From NCBI RefSeq assembly GCF_000817735.3, contig NZ_JTJC03000001.1, positions 815,710-879,709 of the forward strand: DNA of 64,000 nucleotides, written 5' to 3'. Below are positions 30,750-38,900 of this stretch, one piece after another. The DNA comes from Scytonema millei VB511283. GTDB lineage: Bacteria > Cyanobacteriota > Cyanobacteriia > Cyanobacteriales > Chroococcidiopsidaceae. The translations under genes and the position numbers were made by a program. Under the pieces are notes generated by a model. That model saw only the letters and a list, made by a program, of their open reading frames with translations, made no database searches and had not been told where the DNA came from. The first letter of the stretch is position 1; every line of letters starts with the position of its first letter.

Positions 30750-31712
30750 ATGCGCGAGCAAAGTCTGCTACTAATAACTCGACTAAAAAGCTGTAGCTAT
30801 TACTATATTGGCGTACTCAAAAAGTACTTTTCTAGAACCCCTCAATGGTTATTTATGTATGTATTTGGTCGCTTTAGATCGATCCAAATCATGATGCTAA
30901 ATTACTATCAGCGCCAACGAATCGCTAAAATCTACGAGGAAAAGGACTCGGTGTTTAGTCACCTCAATACTGATGAAGTCGTTGAATCTTTAGTCGCTGA
31001 CGGATTGTACTTGGGGATTCATCTACCAGATAGTTGGGTGAGAGAAATCCGCGAATTTGCAGAGCGTAATAATTGCTATGGAGACGGAGATTTACGCTTG
31101 AGTTTTGCTTATAAAGAAAGGCTAGCAGCACAGAGTGCATATGGTCAATCTTTTCGACTAGGGAAATATTACAATGCCAGCTTGCTATGTCCAGCAATTG
31201 AGAAACTGGCTCGCGACCCAAAGCTATTAAATATTGCTGCGAAATATTTAAAAGTAGAATCGGTTCATGCTGGTAGTTGGCTGTGGTGGAGTTTTCCCCC
31301 AACAGTAGCAATTTATGAATCTACTGCTGCGATTGGGCAAGTCTTTCATCACGACCTTGAGGATTACCGTTGTCTTAGATTTTACTTCTATTTAAGTGAC
31401 ACTAACTTAGCTAATGGACCGCATGTATGTATTCGTGGCAGTCATCGTCAGAAGAAACTTGCCTATCTTCTCAGCTTATGGCGGTTGCGTTCCGAGCAAG
31501 ATGTGATTGATTACTACGGTACTTCTAGGATTGTGACAATTTGTGGTTCGGCGGGGTTTGGCTTTGTGGAAGATCCATTTTGCGTTCACAAAGGATTGCC
31601 ACCAACGGAGGGAGATCGACTGATTTTAGCGATACATTTCTCTATCAACGACTACGGGGTGTTAGGCGATCGGGATGACTCTTTGTTGTTAAACTCTAGC
31701 CAGCTGACTTAA
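30750..31712 (+). CDS. PhyH-like Fe(II)/2-oxoglutarate dioxygenase
   Basis: About 320 aa from ATG 30750; a TTG 45 bp upstream is in frame but less likely. A phytanoyl-CoA-dioxygenase-like jelly roll is suggested by His-x-Asp in 'VFHHDLEDYRCLRFYFYL', by 'GPHVCIRGSH', and by a distal His in 'CVHKGLPPTEGDRLILA', the usual iron-binding triad with the following Arg for 2-oxoglutarate. Substrate is unknown; relatives act on small molecules in cyanobacterial secondary or lipid metabolism. It is the first intact chromosomal gene right of the element. Confidence 0.7.
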   Translation: MREQSLLLITRLKSCSYYYIGVLKKYFSRTPQWLFMYVFGRFRSIQIMMLNYYQRQRIAKIYEEKDSVFSHLNTDEVVESLVADGLYLGIHLPDSWVREIREFAERNNCYGDGDLRLSFAYKERLAAQSAYGQSFRLGKYYNASLLCPAIEKLARDPKLLNIAAKYLKVESVHAGSWLWWSFPPTVAIYESTAAIGQVFHHDLEDYRCLRFYFYLSDTNLANGPHVCIRGSHRQKKLAYLLSLWRLRSEQDVIDYYGTSRIVTICGSAGFGFVEDPFCVHKGLPPTEGDRLILAIHFSINDYGVLGDRDDSLLLNSSQLT

Positions 31713-32042
31713 AAATAGTCTCTACTTTTATGCGGGTTATGTTGTTTCTGTTGACATTCTGCGATCGCTGCATTTCAGTAGACAAGTTAGTACGTCTAGG
31801 GACAAGGGGACTTTTTCCGGCTGCTCAATTATTTATCCGACTATCTAGATTAGAAAGGGATAAGTGACTGGAGTTGCAAAAGGAGATACTTTAGAAGTAA
31901 GTCAAAACTATTGCTCAAATTTTTGGAGTTACTGCCGACTCTGCTTCTACACAGTAGTTATTCTGTCTTCGATAATTTTTAGCGATACAATCTTTTCATT
32001 TCACTATAACTGCTCGCTGTCACTGTATTACTCTGAAAATCT
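31713..32042. other. 330-bp gap upstream of the oxidase operon
   Basis: It probably holds the promoter of the DUF2231/oxidase operon. One HIP1 octamer lies near 31762. An ORF at 31864 that overlaps the DUF2231 start has poor composition and is rejected. Confidence 0.4.
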
Positions 32043-32540
32043 GTGTTTAAGTATCTTCCTCCTCTCAACGAGCATAACCTTCCTTATCCCGATACCATTC
32101 ACCCAATCGTGGTGCATTTCGTAATTGCGATGGTGCTGTTTGCAGTATTTTGCGATCTCCTGGGGTATTTCACAAAAAATCCCAAATTGTATGAAGTCAG
32201 TTGGTGGAATCTAGCCTTTGCAACGGTTTCGATCTTCATTGCAATTATTTTTGGACAAATTGAAGCAGGTCTGGCAGAACCTTATGCTGCATCTGTTTCA
32301 ACGCTGAATGTCCATACAATTTTAGGCTGGTCGCTCTCAGGAATTCTGGCGCTCGTCACCGCATGGCGCTACGTGATTCGGTTACAGGAAAGACCGCAGT
32401 TACCGATTCCTTACCTCGCAGCGAGCGTGCTGCTAGCTGGGCTAGTTTGTATTCAATCATACCTGGGCAGCTTACTCGTGTGGGTCTATGGCTTACATAC
32501 GATTCCTGTCGTCGATGCAATCAGAGGAGGTCTGTCATGA
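32043..32540 (+). CDS. DUF2231 membrane protein (oxidase operon)
   Basis: 165 aa from a GTG start. The conserved opening 'LPYPDTIHPIVVHFVIAMVLF' and four predicted membrane helices identify a DUF2231 protein. It overlaps the next gene by 4 bp (ATGA). Pairs of DUF2231-like proteins precede alternative terminal oxidase genes in cyanobacteria; they may help assembly or haem/copper handling, which is not proven. Confidence 0.75.
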   Translation: MFKYLPPLNEHNLPYPDTIHPIVVHFVIAMVLFAVFCDLLGYFTKNPKLYEVSWWNLAFATVSIFIAIIFGQIEAGLAEPYAASVSTLNVHTILGWSLSGILALVTAWRYVIRLQERPQLPIPYLAASVLLAGLVCIQSYLGSLLVWVYGLHTIPVVDAIRGGLS

Positions 32541-33133
32541 ACCCAGACCTGCTGGAACAGTGGCGTAGTTTGGGAGTGAATGGGTTGCCATACCAAATTC
32601 CCATTCATCCCAATCTGGTGCATTTAACGCTAGGGTTGTTTATCGTGGCGATCGCCTTTGACATTGTAGGGGTGCTGTTTCCCGTCGAGAAAGCAGTTTT
32701 TAAGTTTCTGGCAATTCCCGTTACCCGCTCGGCACTGTTTGATGTCGGTTGGTATAACCTGTTAGCATCGGCGATTGTTACCTTTTTTACAGTCATGGCG
32801 GGTGTGTTTGAAGTTGCTTTAGCTGTACCACTGGCAGATGTCACTAGCGCCTGGGGGCTTCATGCTTTAGAAACGATGATTCTACACGGCGTAGGGGGTG
32901 TACTCATTTTGACATTAATTGTGGGAATGACCGTTTGGCGCGGCTTTCAACGCTATCAGTGGCGCAAAGACATGGCAAGACAGGTGCAGTGGAGTTATCT
33001 GGCGGCTGGTTTATTTGTTTTTGCTTTAATGTTCGTGCAGGGGACGCTAGGCGCACATCTGGGTGCTGAATTTGGCATTCACGTCACAGCGGATCAAATG
33101 CTGCGCTTAGGCGAAAATCCCAATCAACTCTAG
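32537..33133 (+). CDS. Second DUF2231 membrane protein
   Basis: 198 aa from ATG 32537, with GGAGGT 5 bp upstream; the open frame extends further upstream but that part overlaps the first gene and is not needed. 'IPIHPNLVHLTLGLFIVAIAF' matches the DUF2231 His-containing first helix; four helices are predicted. Coupled to the first gene by overlap and followed by the oxidase subunits. Confidence 0.8.
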   Translation: MNPDLLEQWRSLGVNGLPYQIPIHPNLVHLTLGLFIVAIAFDIVGVLFPVEKAVFKFLAIPVTRSALFDVGWYNLLASAIVTFFTVMAGVFEVALAVPLADVTSAWGLHALETMILHGVGGVLILTLIVGMTVWRGFQRYQWRKDMARQVQWSYLAAGLFVFALMFVQGTLGAHLGAEFGIHVTADQMLRLGENPNQL

Positions 33134-33320
33134 GGAAGGCAAAAGGCAAAAGGCAAAAATCAAAACAGGAGTCAGGAATCAGAAGCTATAATTTGTCTCC
33201 CTTGTCTCCCTTGTCTCCCTTGTTCCCCCTGTCCTTTCAGCTCCCTCAGCTCCCTCAGCTCCCTCAGCTCCCCCTTGTCCTCCCTACTCCCTGCCTTCTC
33301 CTCTCAGTTCGCTGTTCTAA
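33128..33320. repeat. Short tandem repeats before oxidase subunit II
   Basis: GGCAAAA units, then TCTCCCTTG, CAGCTCCCT and similar units. The reverse complement of the CAGCTCCCT/TTGTCC part occurs near 45030-45120. The tract is open in one frame and falsely extends the subunit II gene upstream. Confidence 0.8.
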
Positions 33321-33342
33321 CTATGGTGCGATCGCTGTCATG

Positions 33343-34326
33343 ATGAAACTCCGTGCAATTCTAATAATGACGGTCTATGCCATCCTGGTCGCTATGACAA
33401 GCTTGTGGATGGCGAAGCAATCCTATTCTTGGTTTCCGCCAGAAGCAGCAGCAGAAGCGAAGTTGCTGGACGATCTATTCAGTCTCTTCACTGGGTTAGG
33501 CACATTCATTTACTTAGGTGTAATCGGACCCTTCCTCTACTCGTTGGTCTTTCATCGCGCCAGCAAGTATGACATGAGCGATGGTCCCCCGATTGAAGGC
33601 AACACCTGGCTGGAAATCGTCTGGACGGCAGTGCCATTAGTTTTGGTGTTAACGCTTTCCTTTGTGAGCTATCGGACTTACGAAAAAATGGCGGTGCGGG
33701 GTCCGATGGAACTGGTACATTTGCATATGCCTCAGATGATGCAGCCTGCTTACGCCGAACCCTTTGACAGCAAGCCTCAGCAGGAAATTCAGAATGCAGT
33801 AGAAACCGCTCCCATCGAGCAAATCGACGTGACCGCTAAGCAATGGGCATGGATTTTCCATTATCCAGAACGGGATATCACCAGCACTGAGTTACATTTA
33901 CCAGTCGATCGCCGCGTGCGATTTACCTTGCGATCGCAGGATGTGTTGCACGGCTTTTACATTCCGGCATTTCGCCTGAAGCAAGATGTTGTTCCCAACC
34001 ACGAAATCGATTTTGAACTGACTCCTGTGAAAACTGGAACCTATCGCCTGCGCGATTCCATGTTTAGTGGCACTTACTTTGCCGCAAATCAAGCAGATGT
34101 CGTCGTTCAGCCATTCAACGAGTATCAACAATGGCTTGCCGATGCTGCGGCTGGGTTGCCCACTCCTGCCTTTAATCAGGCTGCTTTTGAGTACAGCCGC
34201 GCCAACGAACGCGAAGGTGCAACGAAAGACAAAGTAGCCATTCGCGGCTGGGACACTATCCCACCAGCATCGCCACCTGTAGTAAATTATGCCCCGAAGC
34301 ACGAACCAGATAGTCCGCCTGCCTGA
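33343..34326 (+). CDS. ctaCII: Terminal oxidase subunit II without CuA (ARTO type)
   Basis: 327 aa from ATG 33343 (an ATG directly before is equivalent); the upstream open frame is repeat-derived. Two membrane helices (about 8-28 and 48-70, with a further hydrophobic stretch near 95-110) precede a cupredoxin domain. One CuA-type His remains in 'QDVLHGFYIP' (His203), but the C-x3-C-x3-H-x2-M motif is gone: the segment reads 'YRLRDSMFSGTYFAANQ' (about 234-250), with Asp, Ser, Phe and Asn at the ligand positions. Loss of CuA is the mark of the cyanobacterial alternative respiratory terminal oxidase, thought to take electrons from quinol rather than cytochrome c or plastocyanin. Confidence 0.88.
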   Translation: MKLRAILIMTVYAILVAMTSLWMAKQSYSWFPPEAAAEAKLLDDLFSLFTGLGTFIYLGVIGPFLYSLVFHRASKYDMSDGPPIEGNTWLEIVWTAVPLVLVLTLSFVSYRTYEKMAVRGPMELVHLHMPQMMQPAYAEPFDSKPQQEIQNAVETAPIEQIDVTAKQWAWIFHYPERDITSTELHLPVDRRVRFTLRSQDVLHGFYIPAFRLKQDVVPNHEIDFELTPVKTGTYRLRDSMFSGTYFAANQADVVVQPFNEYQQWLADAAAGLPTPAFNQAAFEYSRANEREGATKDKVAIRGWDTIPPASPPVVNYAPKHEPDSPPA

Positions 34327-34338
34327 CGTGACCAAATA

Positions 34339-34424
34339 ATTCGTAATTCGTAATTCGTAATTCGCGATCGTGAGTTTCGCAATTTTGACTTTTGACTTTT
34401 GACTTTTAACTTTTGACTTGCCTA
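34339..34424. repeat. TAATTCG and TTTTGAC short tandem repeats
   Basis: Four TAATTCG(TA) units then five (T)TTTGACTT units between subunit II and subunit I. This is the intergenic simple-repeat type seen elsewhere in the window. Confidence 0.8.
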
Positions 34425-34431
34425 GTAACTT

Positions 34432-36141
34432 ATGACAAACATTTCGATCGAGGCTCCAGAAGCCGTGCGCGGACAGCCATACCCAGGCGCGCCTGACAAC
34501 TGGAAGCGATTCTTCACCTTCAGCACCGATCACAAAGTCATTGGCATTCAATACATCGTCACATCTTTCTTCTTTTTCCTGATTGGTGGCACGTTATCGA
34601 TGGTTATGCGGGGCGAACTGATTACCCCTGATGCCGATTTAGTCGATCGCACTGTTTATAACGCGCTGTTCACGATGCATGGCTCGATCATGCTGTTTAT
34701 GTGGACGTTCCCTGTTTTAGTGGGATTGGGAAATTATCTCGTGCCGCTGATGATTGGAGCGCGAGATATGGCATTTCCCCGACTGAATGCGGTTTCTTTC
34801 TGGATGGTTCCTGTCGTAGGCATTCTGATGCTAGCCAGTTTCCTAGTACCGGGAGGTCCATCGCAGTCGGGATGGTGGGCATATCCGCCCGTAAGTTTGC
34901 AAAACCCAACGGGAAATCTGCTGAACGGACAGGTGTTATGGATTTTGGCAGTGGCAATTTCGGGCGTATCTTCTATCATGGGTGGGGTGAATTTTGTCAC
35001 TACCATCTTCAAAATGCGATCGCCAGGAATGACCTGGTTTAGAACACCTGCCTTTGTTTGGTCGGTGCTGGCGGCACAGTTAATTCAACTGTATGGGCTG
35101 CCTGCCCTAACTGGGGGAGCAATCATGTTGTTGCTCGATCTCACGATTGGTACGAGCTTCTTTACACCAGAGCGGGGTGGCAATCCCATCTTATACCAAC
35201 ACTTTTTCTGGTTTTACTCCCATCCGGCAGTCTATGTGATGATTCTGCCAGCATTTGGGATGTTTTCCGAAATTCTGCCCGTTCATGCCCGCAAACCCCT
35301 ATTTGGCTATCGGGTGATTGCCGCATCATCTATTTTGATTACGGTTGTCAGTGGTTTGGTGTGGGTGCATCACATGTTTGCCAGTGCCACCCCCAGTTGG
35401 ATGCGGATACTTTTCATGGTGACATCGATGCTGGTTGCCATTCCTTCTGGCATTAAAGTCTTTGGCTGGGTGGCAACGATTTGGGGTGGCAAGATTCGCT
35501 TCACCACGCCGATGCTATTTGCGCTCGGCGGTATTAGTAATTGGTTGTTTGCTGGAATTACTGGAATTTTTCTGGCTTCTGTGCCAATCGATATTCACGT
35601 CAACAACACTTACTTTGTGGTCGGACATTTCCATTACGTGCTGTATGGCGCGATCGTCATGGGCATTTATGCCGGAATCTATCACTGGTTTCCTAAAATG
35701 ACCGGACGCATGTATTACGAAGGATTGGGCAAACTGCACTTTGCCTTGACCTACCTGGGAACGGCGTTGACCTTCCTGCCCATGCACCCCCTTGGATTGA
35801 TGGGAATGCCCCGCCGTGTTGCATCCTACGACCTGGAATTTGCCTACTGGAATGTCATAGCAAGTATTGGCGGTTTTCTGTTAGGGCTGTCTACGCTACC
35901 ATTTATTCTCAACATGGTAAGTTCTTGGATTCGGGGCGAGAAAGTAGGCAACAATCCGTGGCGGGCATATGGCTTAGAATGGCTCACCTCTTCACCACCG
36001 ACTGTGGAAAACTTTGAAGAAACACCGCTCGTAGTTTCGGGTCCCTACGGCTACGGTAGGAACCAACCATTGGTAGGGAACATTCCCAATCCAGGCTTGA
36101 CTGAATTTCCTGAATCTCTAACGCAGCAGCAAACATCATGA
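34432..36141 (+). CDS. ctaDII: Terminal oxidase subunit I (haem-copper)
   Basis: 569 aa, twelve membrane helices. Ligands: His83 for the low-spin haem (TMHGS), CuB His264 with Tyr268 in 'FYSHPAVY', His313-His314 (VHHMF), and His399/His401 in 'GHFHYVLYG'. Proton-path residues include Asp112 in 'GARDMAFPRLN' and Lys342 in 'SGIKVFGW'. The 'YSHP' motif replaces the Glu of 'HPEVY' and places it in the A2-like group. It reduces oxygen to water and pumps protons in the cytoplasmic or thylakoid membrane. It overlaps subunit III by 4 bp. Confidence 0.95.
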   Translation: MTNISIEAPEAVRGQPYPGAPDNWKRFFTFSTDHKVIGIQYIVTSFFFFLIGGTLSMVMRGELITPDADLVDRTVYNALFTMHGSIMLFMWTFPVLVGLGNYLVPLMIGARDMAFPRLNAVSFWMVPVVGILMLASFLVPGGPSQSGWWAYPPVSLQNPTGNLLNGQVLWILAVAISGVSSIMGGVNFVTTIFKMRSPGMTWFRTPAFVWSVLAAQLIQLYGLPALTGGAIMLLLDLTIGTSFFTPERGGNPILYQHFFWFYSHPAVYVMILPAFGMFSEILPVHARKPLFGYRVIAASSILITVVSGLVWVHHMFASATPSWMRILFMVTSMLVAIPSGIKVFGWVATIWGGKIRFTTPMLFALGGISNWLFAGITGIFLASVPIDIHVNNTYFVVGHFHYVLYGAIVMGIYAGIYHWFPKMTGRMYYEGLGKLHFALTYLGTALTFLPMHPLGLMGMPRRVASYDLEFAYWNVIASIGGFLLGLSTLPFILNMVSSWIRGEKVGNNPWRAYGLEWLTSSPPTVENFEETPLVVSGPYGYGRNQPLVGNIPNPGLTEFPESLTQQQTS

Positions 36142-36746
36142 CAGCAGAAAGAGCCATCGCGCAAGACGTTGAAACTAACGTTCGACAGCACCAAGAGCAT
36201 GACGCAGCAGGCAATAGTAAGTTTGGCTTTATCGTGTTTCTGCTGTCGGAAAGTGTCATTTTCCTGAGCTTCTTTACGGGTTACATTGTCTACAAAACCA
36301 CTACCCTAGACTGGTATCCGCCAGGTGTGACTGGCTTGGAAACCAGAGAGCCATTCATTAATACAATCGTGCTGGTATCCAGCAGTTTTGTCATCTACGT
36401 GGCTGAGCGTTATTTACACGATAAAAAACTGTGGGGCTTTCGCCTATTTCTGTTAATTACTATGGCAATGGGTAGCTATTTCCTCTTTGGGCAAGCAGTG
36501 GAATGGCGCAGTTTACCATTTAGCTATCAGTCGGGTTTGTTCGGTGGCACGTTCTTTTTATTAACTGGATTTCATGGCTTGCACGTTCTCACCGGAATTC
36601 TACTGCAAACATTAATGCTGGGGCGATCGTTTATCCCTGGTAACTACGACAACGGTTATTTTGGTGTTGAAGCAACGTCTTTGTTCTGGCATTTTGTCGA
36701 TGTCATTTGGATCGTGTTGTACACGCTCATTTACGTTTGGCAGTAG
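36138..36746 (+). CDS. ctaEII: Terminal oxidase subunit III
   Basis: 202 aa with about five membrane helices ('FIVFLLSESVIFLSFFTGYIV', 'TGFHGLHVLTGILLQTLML', 'WHFVDVIWIVLYTLIYVWQ' regions). 'FHGLHV' and 'WHFVDVIW' are standard subunit III signatures. It starts in an ATGA overlap with subunit I; the GMC gene follows 9 bp later. Confidence 0.93.
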   Translation: MTAERAIAQDVETNVRQHQEHDAAGNSKFGFIVFLLSESVIFLSFFTGYIVYKTTTLDWYPPGVTGLETREPFINTIVLVSSSFVIYVAERYLHDKKLWGFRLFLLITMAMGSYFLFGQAVEWRSLPFSYQSGLFGGTFFLLTGFHGLHVLTGILLQTLMLGRSFIPGNYDNGYFGVEATSLFWHFVDVIWIVLYTLIYVWQ

Positions 36747-36755
36747 GAGAGTCCT

Positions 36756-38258
36756 ATGATAATTGACGACCAATACTATGACGTAATTATGGTTGGTACG
36801 GGTGCAGGCGGCGGGACGTTGGCGCGAAAGCTGGCATCAACTGGTAAAAAGATCTTGCTGCTCGATCGCGGAGAACTGATCCATCGTGAAAGTTCGGAGT
36901 TGGTCGATACAGAAGTTTTTAAGAAAGAGCAATTTCACGCGCCAGAACCCTGGTACGACAACGCAGGAGAACCGTTTTATCCGCAAACGTATTATGCCGT
37001 TGGTGGCAATACAAAAATCTGGAGTGGCGTTTTGCAGCGAATGCGCGAACGCGACTTCGAGCAAGTACAGCATCAAAGCGGGATTTCTCCGGCATGGGCG
37101 CTGAAATATCAGGACTTTGAGCCTTATTACACCGAAGCCGAGCAGTTGTATCAGGTACACGGTAAAGTTGAAGATGACCCCACCGAGCCGCCCCATAGCG
37201 AAGCCTATCCTTTTGGGGAAGTTGCCCACGAGCCGATAGTGCAAGGCATTGGTGACACGCTTGCTCAGCAGGGATTGCATCCCGTTCATTTACCGCTAGG
37301 GTTGGGCGATCGCGGTAGAACCGATGCTGAAGACACCGGAGTTAGCCCCCTCCTCAATAGCGAAAACGTGACGCTTAAAACCTCTGCTCAGGTTGTTTGC
37401 CTGCATACCAATCCATCAGGATCGGAGATCAAAGCAGTTCAAGCAAAAATTGGGGAACAGTCCTATTTGTTTTTAGGCAATATTGTAGTGCTTGCCTGTG
37501 GTGCCGTAAACTCGGCAGCATTGCTGTTGCGGTCTGCCAACGAAAAACACCCCAACGGTATTGCGAATGGCTCCGGTCAGGTGGGGCGAAATTTGATGAA
37601 ACAACTGCTATCGGTTGTGGTGCAGTTAACCTCTACCGCTAATTCTGGGTCATTTTCCCGCACGCTAGGGCTAAATGATTTTTATTGGGGAGACAAGAAT
37701 TTTCCGTATCCGATGGGTCACGTCCAAAACTCTGGTGGGATTTTTCAAGATGTCATTTTTGCCGAAGCACCACCAATTTTATCGGCATTGTCTAGGCTGA
37801 TGCCAGATTTTGGCTTGCGGCAGTTGGCAACCCATTCCATCGGTTGGTGGCTGAAAACGGAAGACTTGCCCGATCCCAACAATCGCGTTCGCTATGTGGG
37901 AGACAAACTGCGAATTGATTACACGGCGAATAATGTAGAAGCGCACGATCGCCTGGTATATCGTTGGGTCGATGTATTAAAAAGCGTCGAGCAGTCTCAG
38001 CCCAATATATTTAACCGCACAACCCATCCTCGCAGCGATATGCCCGTACAAGTCGTTGCTCATCAGTGCGGCACTTGTCGGTTTGGAGAAGATCCGGCAA
38101 CATCGGTGTTGGATCTGAACTGTCGTACCCACGAAGTGCAAAATCTCTATGTCGTAGACAGCAGTTTTTTCCCATCTCATGCCAGTGTTAGTCCTGGCTT
38201 GACTGTCATTGCAAATGCTTTGCGAGTGGGCGATCGCTTAATCGAGCAGTTGAAGTAA
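36756..38258 (+). CDS. GMC-type FAD oxidoreductase in the oxidase operon
   Basis: 500 aa. N-terminal FAD-binding motif GTGAGGGTLARKL (about 13-25) and 'VLACGAVNSAALLLRSA', and a C-terminal GMC domain ('HQCGTCRFGEDP', 'LYVVDSSFFPSHASVSPGLT'). It probably oxidises an alcohol or sugar-like substrate; 'HASVSPGLT' lies where GMC catalytic residues occur. It has a ribosome-binding site (AGGAGAG) and is only 9 bp from subunit III, so it is probably co-transcribed and may feed electrons into the quinone pool used by this oxidase. The substrate is unknown. Confidence 0.85.
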   Translation: MIIDDQYYDVIMVGTGAGGGTLARKLASTGKKILLLDRGELIHRESSELVDTEVFKKEQFHAPEPWYDNAGEPFYPQTYYAVGGNTKIWSGVLQRMRERDFEQVQHQSGISPAWALKYQDFEPYYTEAEQLYQVHGKVEDDPTEPPHSEAYPFGEVAHEPIVQGIGDTLAQQGLHPVHLPLGLGDRGRTDAEDTGVSPLLNSENVTLKTSAQVVCLHTNPSGSEIKAVQAKIGEQSYLFLGNIVVLACGAVNSAALLLRSANEKHPNGIANGSGQVGRNLMKQLLSVVVQLTSTANSGSFSRTLGLNDFYWGDKNFPYPMGHVQNSGGIFQDVIFAEAPPILSALSRLMPDFGLRQLATHSIGWWLKTEDLPDPNNRVRYVGDKLRIDYTANNVEAHDRLVYRWVDVLKSVEQSQPNIFNRTTHPRSDMPVQVVAHQCGTCRFGEDPATSVLDLNCRTHEVQNLYVVDSSFFPSHASVSPGLTVIANALRVGDRLIEQLK

Positions 38259-38357
38259 GGCGTTATTGAATGAAAAATAGAGAAGTATAGGCTAATCTCT
38301 TAGTAAAGTATTAGCCTAAATTGATTAACGTCGCGATGAATTTGATAAACCACTAAC

Positions 38358-38789
38358 CTAATTTTTTTTCAACACCACCACAGGACAATGAGCATAGCGA
38401 ATCACTCGTTCTGCTACCGAACCGAGAAAAAACCGACTCAAGCCAGTTTTGCCATGCGATGGAATCACAATTAAATCGGCATTAATCTCCTTAGCATAGT
38501 CGAGAATCTCCGAACTAGGGTCGCCAACAGCAACGCCAATCTGAACTCCTTCAAACTCCGAAGCTTGAAATCGTTTGTTCAAAGCCTCTTTTACGTGCTG
38601 CTGGCGCGAGCGATCGTCTAAAGTATTCCACATCGCCCCGGGTTCAGCTGGATGCAGGTGAGACAGAACGTGCAGGACGTACAAATGACTCGCATCCTTC
38701 ACAAATTCTCGTGCTGGAGATAGTGCAGCAAAAGACTCTTCTGAAAAATCGATCGGAACTAAAACTCGGTCTTTCTGTAACCAACTCAT
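38358..38789 (-). CDS. Universal stress protein (UspA family)
   Basis: 143 aa, one Usp domain. 'RVLVPIDFSEES' starts it and 'SHGKTGLSRFFLGSVAERV' contains the ATP-binding G-x2-G-x9-G-S pattern; 'CPVVVLKK' closes it. It is convergent with the oxidase operon. Confidence 0.9.
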   Translation of the reverse strand: MSWLQKDRVLVPIDFSEESFAALSPAREFVKDASHLYVLHVLSHLHPAEPGAMWNTLDDRSRQQHVKEALNKRFQASEFEGVQIGVAVGDPSSEILDYAKEINADLIVIPSHGKTGLSRFFLGSVAERVIRYAHCPVVVLKKN

Positions 38790-38800
38790 GATTTTTGATT

Positions 38801-38900
38801 GGTAACTAGTGGTTGGTAGTTGGTAGTTGGTAGTTGGTAGTAAACGCTACGCTACACTGCGTGAAGACGGTTGACGGTTGACTGATAACTGATAACTGGT
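38801..38900. repeat. GTAGTTG, GGTTGAC and CTGATAA repeat block
   Basis: GGTAGTT units, then a unique core (about 38841-38867), then GGTTGAC and TGATAAC units. The core and its flanks match, in reverse complement, the insert inside ileS at 59210-59314. Confidence 0.8.

Noticed and set aside
31864-32124. 86-aa ORF before the DUF2231 gene
   Set aside because: It overlaps the DUF2231 start, has a Cys/Ser/Phe-rich random composition and no ribosome-binding site.
33193-33342. N-terminal extension of oxidase subunit II
   Set aside because: The extra 50 codons are encoded by intergenic tandem repeats that also occur near 45 kb; the conserved protein starts at ATG 33343.
38801-38900. tRNA or riboswitch in the repeat block before the symporter stop
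   Set aside because: The sequence is made of short tandem units shared with other intergenic sites and shows no cloverleaf or known aptamer.
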